Origin: Holosporaceae bacterium 'Namur'
Lineage (GTDB): Bacteria > Pseudomonadota > Alphaproteobacteria > Rickettsiales > Midichloriaceae
Assembly: GCA_014116815.1 (NCBI GenBank)
Contig: JACGYV010000004.1
Span: 28,290-92,289, forward strand
DNA length: 64,000 bases
Direction of reading: 5' to 3'
The notes under the pieces are model-generated. The model was given only the letters and a program-made list of their open reading frames with translations. It was not told the DNA's origin and ran no database searches. Below are positions 27,507 through 36,806 of this stretch, in pieces. Position numbers and translations under genes: made by a program. How positions within the stretch are numbered: the first letter of the stretch is position 1; each line of letters begins with the position of its first letter.

Positions 27507-29195
27507 ATGGGATTATTAGAAGAGTTAAATGCTAAAAAAGGGAAGTTAAATAAAACCTCTGAAAGAAGCAAAGAAGCAGAGATTAAAGAAACGGAAAAAA
27601 CTTTTAGTGAAAAAAAGGCCTCCCTGGGGAAAGTTGCTGTTAAAAGCAAAAAGCTGGAGATAGTAGAAAAAGAAGTTTTTCAGAAAGAGATCGATGATGC
27701 CTACAAAGAATGCCAAAATAACACACGACCTCTGGAAAAATTAAAAAATACATTGCAAGAAGATCTTCTATTTATAACTAATACTCTTAACCATTTAAAT
27801 AAAAGCGGTAAACTCACCCCTCAAAAAGAGCTAAAATACAATAAGTTCAAAGAAAACCTCCAGGCAAGAAAATTATATGTAGATAAAAAGATTGCTCAAT
27901 TTAAAATTGAAAACAGTATAGTTCTTGAGCAGAATACATTAAGAGATAATATTTCTAGAAAACTTGATGATATCACATTAGAAGATGCCCAAGCCTTAAA
28001 ATCAATGTTTGACCAAGGTAAAGCAATTTCCTCAATGGTGATAACAGAAACTGGAAACGCCAAAGATGCACCTGAAAGTGAAGATCGTTCTGCATTATTA
28101 TCAGCAATTCAAGGTTTTAATAAAGGAAAATTAAGAAAAACATCTCACCAAGAAACCAGCAAATCTCAAAAACCTGATAAGAAACCTGAGTTATCCATTT
28201 CTCAAAAGTTAGGCTCAATGAAAAATCCTTATGAAGACATATTGGAACTTAGAGAAAGAACCGCAGAACTCAAACTAAATTTGAAAACTACAAAAGAGCT
28301 CAAAGATATTAAAATTAGAATTACTGATCTTTCAGTGCAATTGATGAAAGAAATCTCTTTTGCTAAGAAGAAAGGGGTGAATAAAGAAATTATAGATGCA
28401 AAGCAAGCACAAATTCATGAGCTTGGAAAAGTATCAAAAGTTGCAAATAATATGATCGCTGATAGACGTGAGGCGGATAGAGAAAAATCTGATATAGTAT
28501 CGGTAATAAAGAAGCATATTGAAAAGCTTAATATAAATGATCTAAGTGCAATGAATAGATTGCTGGGCAATATCGGTAATGGAAAACTAAGCGAGATGAT
28601 TGATAAAGACGGGAAGCAACAATATAAAAGAGAATCTTTAGCTTCTACTAAGACAACTTCTAAAAACGAAAAGAATACACATTTAACCGAACAACAAAAG
28701 AGAAGTAAACAAGAGCATAAAGATATTAAGCTTGCTAAGAAGCTCCAACAAGAAGAATCAGATTATGAATTGGCTTTAACACTTCAGAAAAAAGAAGATA
28801 AAAAACTTGCTAAAAAATTAGATACCGAAGAAAAAGATGAATACCTAGCACATACCCTCCAGGAAAAGCAGGATAGAAAATTAGCGGAAAGCTTAGGTAC
28901 TGTATCAAATAAAACAAAAATCAGCCATAAAGCGCATTCACCGATAAATAAAGATAACATACCTTATGTTAAGAATACGAAAAAATCTTCGCAAGAATCT
29001 ACCCACTTGCAGCCGGAAAACTTTCCCGGTAGCTTTTCAATATTACAACATTTTTATAAGCTGATAGAAAATATAATTGATTTAATCTATCCGAAAGTGA
29101 AAATAGAAGATAAAGTTAGTAAGAATCCCGTAAATATCTTTAAAACAACTGTAAAAAACAATAAAATACAAGATGATAAGCCGCTTTCACGTTAA
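27507..29195 (+). CDS. Candidate host-directed effector with WH2/beta-thymosin-like and ubiquitin-binding-like motifs
   Basis: A 562-residue, Lys/Glu-rich, mostly helical protein with no signal peptide; GGAAGG precedes the ATG. Residues 194-213 read RSALLSAIQGFNKGKLRKT, which fits the WH2 actin-binding consensus (R-x2-LL-x2-I...LKK) and the beta-thymosin core F(D/N)KxKLKKT, both eukaryotic G-actin binders. Residues 403-464 hold five tandem Ala-centred helical units of 12-13 residues (DIKLAKKLQQEE, YELALTLQKKE, DKKLAKKLDTEE, EYLAHTLQEKQ, DRKLAESLG), like MIU/UIM ubiquitin-interacting motifs. A hydrophobic helix (SILQHFYKLIENIIDLIYP) lies near the C-terminus. Motif readings are mine; function and secretion are inference. 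Confidence 0.7.
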   Translation: MGLLEELNAKKGKLNKTSERSKEAEIKETEKTFSEKKASLGKVAVKSKKLEIVEKEVFQKEIDDAYKECQNNTRPLEKLKNTLQEDLLFITNTLNHLNKSGKLTPQKELKYNKFKENLQARKLYVDKKIAQFKIENSIVLEQNTLRDNISRKLDDITLEDAQALKSMFDQGKAISSMVITETGNAKDAPESEDRSALLSAIQGFNKGKLRKTSHQETSKSQKPDKKPELSISQKLGSMKNPYEDILELRERTAELKLNLKTTKELKDIKIRITDLSVQLMKEISFAKKKGVNKEIIDAKQAQIHELGKVSKVANNMIADRREADREKSDIVSVIKKHIEKLNINDLSAMNRLLGNIGNGKLSEMIDKDGKQQYKRESLASTKTTSKNEKNTHLTEQQKRSKQEHKDIKLAKKLQQEESDYELALTLQKKEDKKLAKKLDTEEKDEYLAHTLQEKQDRKLAESLGTVSNKTKISHKAHSPINKDNIPYVKNTKKSSQESTHLQPENFPGSFSILQHFYKLIENIIDLIYPKVKIEDKVSKNPVNIFKTTVKNNKIQDDKPLSR

Positions 29196-29368
29196 AATAA
29201 AAAATTAAATTGTTAATTTATATACTAATAATCTCCCCCCTATTTCTAAGCTTTTTTATAAGAGTTATCAATATTTTTATATTAACTAAACAAAGTTTAT
29301 ATACTTTCTCTTGAGCAGGATTTCAAAACTTGTTAACATTGTTCGAATTTTAATTTTAAGAGTTAGTG

Positions 29369-30208
29369 ATGACCAAGAAAAATATATTTCGTATTATTAT
29401 AGCCTGTATGGTGCTTTATCTAGGAGTCTTAGGTTATATTTACTTAAATCAAAGGACGTTATTATATCATCCCGAACAGGAAATAGTCGGCTTGGAAAGT
29501 TATAACATGCCGGACACCGAAGAAATATTTTTAACTACCAAAGACGGAATTAGAATTCAAGCATGGTATAAAAAACCGGACCCAGGTAAAGAAATGGTAA
29601 TATTTTACCATGGTAATTCCGGGCATATCCCGCAAAGAATTGATAAATTGAAAGAATTAAATGCAATGGGTTATGGATTTATTATTCCTGCCTGGAGGGG
29701 ATTCGGGAAAAGTGAAGGCTTTCCATCTGAAGAAGGGATTCTTAATGATGCTGAAGCAACTATTGAATTTATAAAAAAAGAAGGCTATGACCTTAAAAAA
29801 GTTATTGTTATAGGAGAATCTTTGGGAACCGGGATCGCCACTCAAATGGCTGCTAAACATGAATTTAAAGGTTTGCTGTTAATTACTCCTTATACAACGA
29901 TTCAAGATAGAGCCAGTGAAATATATTTCTATATTCCGGTTAAATATTTACTCAAAGATAACTTTGATACCATTAACAATATATCAAAAGTTAAGGTTCC
30001 GGTAATTATTATCCATGGTGATAATGATGAAATTATTCCTCATACCCACTCATTAAAAATTATAGAAAAAGTAAATGAGCCTAAAAAGCTGATTATTTAC
30101 CCGGGTATAAACCATACTAATTATGATTCAAAAACAGTGTTTACTGAAATGAGAAACTTCTTTAAAAGTTTAGAAAAAGATACTGAGGTAAAAGTTGATC
30201 AAGACTGA
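29369..30208 (+). CDS. Membrane-anchored alpha/beta hydrolase (BEM46/ABHD13-like)
   Basis: An N-terminal TM anchor (RIIIACMVLYLGVLGYIYL) precedes an alpha/beta-hydrolase domain. The oxyanion HGN is at FYHGNSGH, the nucleophile elbow VIGESLGTG places Ser151, the acid is in IHGDNDEIIP (D219 or thereabouts), and the catalytic His is in PGINHTNY. The domain order matches BEM46-type lysophospholipase/esterases; substrate unknown. I start at the ATG at 29369; a GTG sits one codon before. The gene overlaps the next one by 14 bases. Confidence 0.85.
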   Translation: MTKKNIFRIIIACMVLYLGVLGYIYLNQRTLLYHPEQEIVGLESYNMPDTEEIFLTTKDGIRIQAWYKKPDPGKEMVIFYHGNSGHIPQRIDKLKELNAMGYGFIIPAWRGFGKSEGFPSEEGILNDAEATIEFIKKEGYDLKKVIVIGESLGTGIATQMAAKHEFKGLLLITPYTTIQDRASEIYFYIPVKYLLKDNFDTINNISKVKVPVIIIHGDNDEIIPHTHSLKIIEKVNEPKKLIIYPGINHTNYDSKTVFTEMRNFFKSLEKDTEVKVDQD

Positions 30209-31199
30209 TTTAGCAATAATAGGTGCCGGCCCGGTCGGGCTTTTTACAGCCTTTCAAGCCGGCATGCTTGGTCTTAAAACCGTAATTATCGATTCGTTGG
30301 AATTTATGGGAGGCCAGTGTGCTGCTCTATATCCTGAGAAACCGATTTATGATATTCCCGGTTTTGAGCATATTTCAGGCGCAGAGCTTGTTGAGAATCT
30401 TTACCGACAAGCCAAACCTTTTAATCCTCACCTACTGCTTAACAACACAGTCACCTGCATAAAGAGAGAAAATCATAAATGGCTGCTAAATACTTCTCAA
30501 GATAATGAGATTGAAGTATCGGCAATAATAATTGCAGCCGGCGGCGGAGCTTTCGGTGCGAATAAACCTCCGCTTGAGAATATAGAAAGCTTTGAAGGTA
30601 AAAGCGTTTTCTATATGGTAGGAAAAATGGAGGATTTTAGGGATAAAACGGTTGTGATTGCCGGAGGTGGCGATTCGGCGGTAGATTGGGCAATCATCCT
30701 TTCGGGTATTGCTAAAAAGGTTTATGTAGTGCATAGAAGGGATAAATTCAGAGCTTTGCCTGAGAATATAAACAAGATGCATGAAATAGCCAAGACAGGT
30801 AAAATTGAATTTGTAATTCCTTATCAGTTAAATGCACTCCATGGAGAAAACGGTTATCTGAAAGAAGTTGAAGTTATTGATTTAGATAACAATGTAAGAA
30901 CCATTGAAGCTGATATACTCTTACCCTTTTTCGGTCTTGCTATGGAGCTTGGAGCAATTGCCGATTGGGGGTTAAATTTTGATAAAAAACATATAGCGGT
31001 TGACCCGGTAAATATGACTACAAACTTAGAGAATATCTATGCAGTCGGTGATGTAGCCACCTATAAAGGAAAATTGAAATTAATCCTAACCGGGTTCTCG
31101 GAAGCAGCGTTGGCTTGCCACTCGGTCTATTCTGTGGTATATCCGAATAAGCCTTTACATTTTGAATATTCCACAACTAAAGGCATACCAAAAATATAA
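30195..31199 (+). CDS. Ferredoxin--NADP+ reductase, thioredoxin-reductase-like type
   Basis: An FAD/NADPH flavoprotein of the TrxR-like FNR class, which lacks the redox-active CXXC of true thioredoxin reductase. The FAD loop is IIGAGPVGLFTAFQAG, the family block MGGQCAALYPEKPIYDIPGF is present, the NADPH loop is IAGGGDSAVDWA, and the late FAD motif is NIYAVGDVATYKGK. The start is a TTG with GAGG six bases upstream; no ATG fits better. It probably reduces the ISC ferredoxin (8114-8455). Confidence 0.94.
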   Translation: MIKTDLAIIGAGPVGLFTAFQAGMLGLKTVIIDSLEFMGGQCAALYPEKPIYDIPGFEHISGAELVENLYRQAKPFNPHLLLNNTVTCIKRENHKWLLNTSQDNEIEVSAIIIAAGGGAFGANKPPLENIESFEGKSVFYMVGKMEDFRDKTVVIAGGGDSAVDWAIILSGIAKKVYVVHRRDKFRALPENINKMHEIAKTGKIEFVIPYQLNALHGENGYLKEVEVIDLDNNVRTIEADILLPFFGLAMELGAIADWGLNFDKKHIAVDPVNMTTNLENIYAVGDVATYKGKLKLILTGFSEAALACHSVYSVVYPNKPLHFEYSTTKGIPKI

Positions 31200-31223
31200 A
31201 AAATATTAAGAGAATATGATTTC

Positions 31224-32111
31224 ATGGCTAATTGCCAAATTATTGACGGTAGAAAGATAGCAGAAGAATATTATGCACGGCTTAAAGCTGATGTGGATTA
31301 TTTAAAGGAAAAACATCACCTTATTCCCGGGCTTGCAGTAATTTTGGTCGGTGATGACCCGTCAAGCATAGTTTATGTAAATCATAAGTTAAGAAGAGCA
31401 AAGGAAATCGGAATCAATATTTTTGAATATCCGTTGCCTGAAAAAATTTCTTCTAAAGTACTAATTGCAAAAATTGAGCATTTAAATAATGACCATCGCG
31501 TACACGGTATTTTACTGCAACTTCCCCTCCCCGGCCATTTAGATTCTCATGAAATAATTAACTATATTGATTCGGAAAAAGATGTAGACGGTTTTACAAT
31601 CAAAAATATCGGGTTACTCAGCTCATGGCGGGATTGCCTTGAACCGTGTACGCCAAAAGGCGTGCTGATCCTTTTAAAGCGCATATTCGGGGAAGACTTA
31701 TCAGGAAAAAAAGCTGCCGTGATCGGTAGATCCATGATTGTCGGTAGGCCGATGGCTACAATGCTGCTTAAAGAAAACTGTACGGTAACCGTTTTACATT
31801 CAAAGTCTGAAAATATTGAAGAAGAATGTAAACGAGCCGATATTTTAATTTCTGCAACCGGTAACCCCGGAATGTTGAAGGCAAGCTGGGTTAAAGAAGG
31901 GGCATGTGTTATTGATGTCGGGATAGTAAGAAGAGAGGGAAAACTTTACGGAGATGTGGATTTTGATGAGGTAAAACAAGTCGCCGGCTATTTAACTCCT
32001 GTTCCGGGAGGAGTGGGTCCTATGACTGTTGCTTGTATGCTCGGCAATACAATTAAAGCTGCATGTGCTCAAAAAAAGATATCTCTTGAGAAAGAAAGAA
32101 ATGAAAAGTAG
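31224..32111 (+). CDS. folD: Bifunctional methylenetetrahydrofolate dehydrogenase/cyclohydrolase
   Basis: Interconverts 5,10-methylene-, methenyl- and 10-formyl-THF in one-carbon metabolism. The motifs VILVGDDPSSIVYVNHK (catalytic YxxxK variant), HGILLQLPLPGHLD, GRSMIVGRPMA and TPVPGGVGPMTVACML are all intact. The length of 295 is normal. Its end overlaps the downstream YihY-like gene by 11 bases. Confidence 0.97.
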   Translation: MANCQIIDGRKIAEEYYARLKADVDYLKEKHHLIPGLAVILVGDDPSSIVYVNHKLRRAKEIGINIFEYPLPEKISSKVLIAKIEHLNNDHRVHGILLQLPLPGHLDSHEIINYIDSEKDVDGFTIKNIGLLSSWRDCLEPCTPKGVLILLKRIFGEDLSGKKAAVIGRSMIVGRPMATMLLKENCTVTVLHSKSENIEEECKRADILISATGNPGMLKASWVKEGACVIDVGIVRREGKLYGDVDFDEVKQVAGYLTPVPGGVGPMTVACMLGNTIKAACAQKKISLEKERNEK

Positions 32112-32955
32112 ATTAAAAACTCTGTTGCGCTGCTTTTATAAAGCAATATATAACACTGTGTACCACGAAGGCGTTGAGCATGCGGGTTACATGGCATTTT
32201 TACTGATGCTGACTATTTTTCCGAGCCTTGTATTTTTTGTCGCTTTAGTCGGGTTTTTCGGCAAGCAGAACTTATCTGAACTATTAGTTAATTTAATTCT
32301 TGAAAGCTCATGGGCTAATTTTATTGAAGCTTTAAAACCGAGGATTATTGAAATCACTTCCAGCCCACCGCAAAGTTTACTTACTATTGCGATTATAAGT
32401 GCACTCTGGACTGCTTCTTCCATATTCGAAGGGTTACGTACTATTTTAAATAAAGCTTATAAGATAACTACAACAGCCACCTATTTAAAAAGACGTCTGA
32501 TAAGTTTTCTGGAATTTGCCGGCTTAATGATGATAACTATTATTTTACTGGTTACCTTATTAATCGTGCCTTGGATATGGAATTATGTATATATGTTTAT
32601 AGAAATTTACGATAATCCGCTGATTAATTTTATAGGTAAACCGACACATATGCTCCGCTATCTGATTTTAATCTTCTTCGGCTTTCTACTTGTCTCAGGG
32701 CTTTACTACTATTTGCCGAACAGAAAGATGAAATTCACCCTGACATTTCCGGGCACGATCGCCGTACTCTTAGGATGGGCAATATCTTCAGCCTTATTTA
32801 GATTATATTTAAGTTATTTTCCTTCAATTAATATAATTTACGGGAGTATTGCAGGAGTAATAATCGCCCTGCTCTACTTTTATATATGTAGCTTAATATT
32901 CATTTTCGGGGCTGAATTCAATTATCAGGTTGAAACCCAATTCGGTTTAACTTAA
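32101..32955 (+). CDS. YihY/virulence factor BrkB family inner membrane protein
   Basis: A 284-residue protein with six TM segments. YihY-family marks are HAGYMAFLLMLTIFPSLVFF near the N-terminus, SALWTASSIFEGLRTILNKAY, and YYYLPNRKMKFTLTFPGTIA followed by YGSIAGVIIALLYFYICSLI. Function is poorly known in the whole family. I start at the ATG inside the end of folD (32101); longer versions begin in the folD frame shadow and are unlikely. Confidence 0.9.
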   Translation: MKSRLKTLLRCFYKAIYNTVYHEGVEHAGYMAFLLMLTIFPSLVFFVALVGFFGKQNLSELLVNLILESSWANFIEALKPRIIEITSSPPQSLLTIAIISALWTASSIFEGLRTILNKAYKITTTATYLKRRLISFLEFAGLMMITIILLVTLLIVPWIWNYVYMFIEIYDNPLINFIGKPTHMLRYLILIFFGFLLVSGLYYYLPNRKMKFTLTFPGTIAVLLGWAISSALFRLYLSYFPSINIIYGSIAGVIIALLYFYICSLIFIFGAEFNYQVETQFGLT

Positions 32956-33116
32956 ACCTATATACTAAAAAAAAGGATAAAGCTTAATTTTTTTTTAATT
33001 TTAATAAATAAAAACCCTGTATAAAGAAAGTTTCATTACTTTACAATACTTATTTAATATATTTATGTTATAGTGTCATGCTATATTAACTACATAAATA
33101 ATTTTATCTAATACCT

Positions 33117-33770
33117 ATGAAACAAAATATAGAATTTACCTCCAAAAATAACTTTAATGCGGCCGATACACAACCGGATTTAATCACTGCTATTAAAGAT
33201 ACTAATGAAGAAACTGCCAAACAACTTTTAGAACAGGACGGTTCTACATATTCAGAGTACATAAAAAGCAAGGCATTAAGGCTTGCTGCTCAATTTGATA
33301 TGGTTGAGCTGGCAAATATTTTAATTAATAAAGGAGCTGCCATTAATGCAACTGACAGTAGAGGTAATACCCCTTTAATTTTTGCCGCAGAGAGCGGAGA
33401 TATAAGCAGTATGCAATTACTCCTAAGTAAAGGAGCTGACGTTAATATACAAAATAGAGAAGGTAACACCGCTTTAATGCTGGCTATAAATGCTGAAGTA
33501 GTAAAGTTACTCATAAAAAACGGCGCTGATATAAATATTGAAAACAATACAAATAGAACTGCATTAAATATTGCGATCGAGAGTGGAACGGAAACCGTTA
33601 CGGAGCTGCTTATAAAGAAAGGAGCTAAGGTAAATATGATTGCCCCGATATTATACCCGAATAAAAACTTTTTATACTCTATCCACAAAGATGATAATAA
33701 AGGTTGGGTGAATATGATAGGCAGAGAAAATGAAATTAAACTACGTAATTTACAATTTAAAAAATATTAG
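33117..33770 (+). CDS. Ankyrin repeat protein (four repeats)
   Basis: Short (217 residues) and almost wholly made of ankyrin units: ALRLAAQFDMVELANIL, GNTPLIFAAESGDISSMQLL, GNTALMLAINAEVVKLL and RTALNIAIESGTETVTELL, each followed by a KGA-hydrophobic-N turn. There is no signal peptide or enzymatic domain. Ankyrin-only proteins of this size are common candidate effectors in Rickettsiales; the target is unknown. Confidence 0.85.
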   Translation: MKQNIEFTSKNNFNAADTQPDLITAIKDTNEETAKQLLEQDGSTYSEYIKSKALRLAAQFDMVELANILINKGAAINATDSRGNTPLIFAAESGDISSMQLLLSKGADVNIQNREGNTALMLAINAEVVKLLIKNGADINIENNTNRTALNIAIESGTETVTELLIKKGAKVNMIAPILYPNKNFLYSIHKDDNKGWVNMIGRENEIKLRNLQFKKY

Positions 33771-33823
33771 TTTTAAAGTAACCGTGAACTAATAGTAATA
33801 AGTGTTTATAATATGATCACAAT

Positions 33824-33860
33824 AAAAAAAGCTCACCATTCCTAAATAAAAACAGTGAGC
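33824..33860 (-). terminator. Rho-independent terminator of the prepilin gene
   Basis: On the minus strand a stem GCTCACTGT pairs with ATGGTGAGC (two wobble pairs), followed at once by seven T. It is placed 26 bases after the stop of the prepilin gene. Confidence 0.8.
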
Positions 33861-33885
33861 CAAATTTTTATAATTTTAAATCAAC

Positions 33886-34644
33886 TTAATTTAGAGCCAT
33901 ACCTATTCTGCATGCAGATGAGGTAGTTGTCATATTATAGTACCCTGTTGCCGATGCAACACAAGCACCCACTGCTGCACCGCTTCCGTCAAGAGACCTT
34001 ACAATCCCGGAAGTTCCGCCGACAAAATTTCCGCTTGCATCACTTCCGCCGTCATCCATTTTATTGTCGATACTCCATGCGCTATCAGGGGTGAGTATCC
34101 CGGTAAGTAAAGTATCGGATGCTAGCGGTGCTCCTAAAAACACTGCATTGGTTGTTGAAGAAAATGGTGTAATATTACCGGCCATTATATATCCTCCGCC
34201 ACTTATTTTACTAGCCGGAGCATTTGTTCCTATAGCAGTTGTAGTTGCAGTAACAGCGACAATATTAGCATTCAACATACCGGCCAATTGCAGATGTTTC
34301 CATGCTTTGTTAACTTCATTATTAGTAGTTGAAGCATTATCGTAGTTAATTACTCCGTTATTGTTACCGACACAAATTGCCGAAGATGCAGCACAGTTAG
34401 TATTCCAAAGGTAATAAGCGGTATCCATATCTCCCGGAACTTTACTGTATTTACTCAAAAAGTTATTATATGTTGTTGCGTATTGTTGAAAATCAGTAAT
34501 TACCGAGCGTAATTGCGCCTGCTTTATAAGATTATTACCGGCAGATACCCCCGCAATTAAAAATCCTATGATAACTAACACTATTGAAAGTTCTACAAGC
34601 GTAAAACCTTTTTGATTTAATAAATTCTTATTAACGTCTTTCAT
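33886..34644 (-). CDS. Type II/IV prepilin-like protein
   Basis: The class III signal peptide is textbook: a short charged leader ending NQKG, cleavage before Phe14, Glu at +5 (FTLVELSIVLVIIGFLIAG), then the hydrophobic assembly helix. The remaining 220 residues are Ala/Thr/Ser-rich with Cys pairs (NTNCAASSAICVG; GACVASA...SACRIG), like a pseudopilin head. The start is the ATG at 34642-34644 with GAGAGGG upstream; a TTG four codons earlier is less likely. No other pilus or type II secretion genes are near. It needs a prepilin peptidase encoded elsewhere. Confidence 0.88.
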   Translation of the reverse strand: MKDVNKNLLNQKGFTLVELSIVLVIIGFLIAGVSAGNNLIKQAQLRSVITDFQQYATTYNNFLSKYSKVPGDMDTAYYLWNTNCAASSAICVGNNNGVINYDNASTTNNEVNKAWKHLQLAGMLNANIVAVTATTTAIGTNAPASKISGGGYIMAGNITPFSSTTNAVFLGAPLASDTLLTGILTPDSAWSIDNKMDDGGSDASGNFVGGTSGIVRSLDGSGAAVGACVASATGYYNMTTTSSACRIGMALN

Positions 34645-34882
34645 ACCCTCTCCCAAAGTATCCTAGTAGTATACTTTAATTAAAATATAGGGATAATAAC
34701 TTTGCAAGCAAAATATCAAATTATCTGCAAAAAACTCTAATTTTCTTAATCTATATTTCTTGCCGGTTTGTAATCTCATTTCTCCCAACCCTTCTAATTG
34801 ATTTAAAAATGCTCCACTGTTAAAAAATTTTAAAAATGATGCTAGCTTTTTTATTTTTATATGCTATAAACTTTTTGGATGT

Positions 34883-34957
34883 TCCTCGGTAGCTCAGTGG
34901 TAGAGCAAGCGGCTGTTAACCGCTTGGTCGCTGGTTCGAATCCGGCCCGGGGAGCCA
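34883..34957 (+). tRNA. tRNA-Asn (GTT)
   Basis: Acceptor stem TCCTCGG/CCGGGGA, D arm with AGCTCAGTGGTAGAGC, anticodon stem GCGG/CCGC with loop CTGTTAA (anticodon GTT at 34915-34917), T arm CTGGTTCGAATCCGG-like, and an encoded CCA end. An AT-rich TATGCTATAAA upstream may be the -10 region. Confidence 0.96.
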
Positions 34958-34992
34958 TCTTTTGTTAATAAGTGCTAGCTTTGGGTATATTA

Positions 34993-35784
34993 ATGGCACT
35001 AATAGTCAGTTGGAATATCAATTCAGTCAAATCTCGTCTTTTACATCTGATAAAGTTTATTGAAGCTAATCAACCTGACGTTTTATTACTTCAGGAAATC
35101 AAATGTGAAAAACATAATTTTCCTTTTCTGGAACTTGAAGAACTCGGTTATAATATAGCAGTACATGGACAAAAATCTTATAATGGAGTGGCAGTATTAA
35201 GCAAATCTCCTATTGAAGATATTTTCATTGATCTTATTGCAGAGCTTGATTTTAAAGAGCATGCCAGGTATATAGAGTGCTTTACTCGAGTACACGGCTT
35301 AAATTTAAGGGTTGCTTCCGTATATGTACCTCAGGGCACTGAGGTGGATTCGGAAAGATTTGCTTTTAAGCTTAGATTTTATAAAGCTTTGGAAAAACGT
35401 TATCGGCAGATAATGATGCAGGATGAAATGTTGGTTGCAGGGGGAGATTATAACGTTGCACCTGAAAATATCGATGTTTATGACCCGAAAAAGTTAGATG
35501 GGAACCTAGGTTTTCATTTAGAGGAAAGAAAATCGTTTAGATCACTTTTAAATATGGGGATGAAAGACTCATTTAGAGTGCTTAATCCGCTTAGCCATGA
35601 GTATAGCTGGTGGGATTACAGAAGCAGCGGATGGCAACATAATAAAGGCATGCGTATAGATCAAATTTTAGTTTCGCCCAATGCTGCAAATCATTTACAA
35701 AGTGCCGGAGTTTATTCCGAGGTGAGAGGATGGGAAAAAGCTTCCGATCACGCTCCTATTTTTTGTAAGCTTACTAATATATAA
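34993..35784 (+). CDS. xth: Exodeoxyribonuclease III family AP endonuclease
   Basis: A base-excision-repair enzyme that cuts at abasic sites. Metal and catalytic residues appear in WNINSVKSR (Asn), LLLQEIKCE (Glu), AGGDYNVAPENIDV (Asp/Asn) and the final DHAPI. The family block GMRIDQILVSP is intact. I start at the ATG at 34993 (MALIVSWNINS), the normal family start. It follows the tRNA by 35 bases. Confidence 0.95.
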   Translation: MALIVSWNINSVKSRLLHLIKFIEANQPDVLLLQEIKCEKHNFPFLELEELGYNIAVHGQKSYNGVAVLSKSPIEDIFIDLIAELDFKEHARYIECFTRVHGLNLRVASVYVPQGTEVDSERFAFKLRFYKALEKRYRQIMMQDEMLVAGGDYNVAPENIDVYDPKKLDGNLGFHLEERKSFRSLLNMGMKDSFRVLNPLSHEYSWWDYRSSGWQHNKGMRIDQILVSPNAANHLQSAGVYSEVRGWEKASDHAPIFCKLTNI

Positions 35785-35786
35785 TA

Positions 35787-36560
35787 TTAATGATTTTTAG
35801 TTCGACTATTTTGTAATTTTTTGATCTCCGTCTCTGTTAGACCGGTGGCTTTGGAGATAAATAATATACCTTCCCCAATATTAAGCATATTTAAGGCGAC
35901 TTGCTGCATACCTTGCTGCATACCCTGCTGCATACCCTGCTCAATTCCTTGTTGTATGCCTTTCTCTATAAGCCTATCCGCAATTGTCATAATATCTCTC
36001 CTTCCTTCTTCGGTTACCGCCTCTTTAAACGCCTCTATTATTTCTTCGGCTCTTTCACTTTCACCAGCTTTTACAGTATACCACAAAATGTCAATTATGT
36101 AATTACTATCTTTTTCGCTTATCTCTCTAAGCAGCGGTCGGATACTTTGCAAAAATGGTAAAATATCGCGTGCAAATATCTTCTTCATTACATATTCCAT
36201 TACTCCCGACCACGCCCTTTTTCTCAGCTCCTCATCTTCTATCTTTTGCACCTCTATCAGTTGGAACGGGTCATTATATATTTGCTTAGCAAGGAAGGGA
36301 TCGTCAAATAAGCTCCACAGATCAAGCGGAGCAGTATATTTTTCCGGTCCCGCATAAAATATCATCGGATATACAAACGGCAAGTGCTTAACTTTAGGAT
36401 ACTTCTTTAGATGCTTATCACAAATACGAAGCATATATTTATATAACCTAAACGGCATCCAGTAATCAGGCTTACTTTGATGCTCGACCTGTAAATAGAA
36501 ATACCCTTTCTCTTCACCGAAGTTTACGGAAAAGAGCATATCCACCATCCCCTTACCCAA
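35787..36560 (-). pseudogene. Rpn/PDDEXK-family nuclease, C-terminal piece of a frameshifted gene
   Basis: The nuclease core of recombination-promoting nuclease/putative transposase proteins: MVDMLFSV then GYFYLQVEHQSKPDYWMPFR, holding the D...E/QxE-type active-site residues, then a helical region and the characteristic Gln/Gly repeats (GIQQGIEQGMQQGMQQ). The frame is open upstream to FLDNSLGKGMVD, which should join the N-terminal piece at 36569-36754. The ORF start is therefore artificial. Such genes spread as selfish elements and often decay. Confidence 0.8.
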
Positions 36561-36568
36561 GCTGTTAT

Positions 36569-36754
36569 CTAGGAAATTTTCATTTCGGGGTTTAAGGTGT
36601 TCAGATCGACTTTACTGCTTATTTCAAGAGGAAGATGTGCTTCAAAGAACTCTTTTGCCACCCTCGGGTTTGACATTGCTTTCTTGAAAAAAGCATCGTG
36701 CGGTTGGTTATTACTTACTTTCTTGGCGGGCATTTCGGATAATCGGCTTTTCAA
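36569..36754 (-). pseudogene. N-terminal piece of the frameshifted Rpn-family nuclease
   Basis: QPHDAFFKKAMSNPRVAKEFFEAHLP is the conserved N-terminus of the family (HD-x-FFK...AR-FL...LP). The piece ends at LNPEMKIS-stop; after a one-base shift in the A-rich run near 36578 the frame continues as FLDNSLGKGMVD in the downstream piece. Probably a single inactivating deletion. Confidence 0.8.
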
Positions 36755-36806
36755 ATATACCTAATATAAAGCTTTAATAATCGCAAGCTTTTATATGGAT
36801 ACTTTT

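Noticed and set aside
35880..35970. Tandem GCTGCAT-type repeat as a CRISPR or regulatory repeat
   Set aside because: It encodes the Gln/Gly repeats (MQQG) normal for Rpn-family nucleases.
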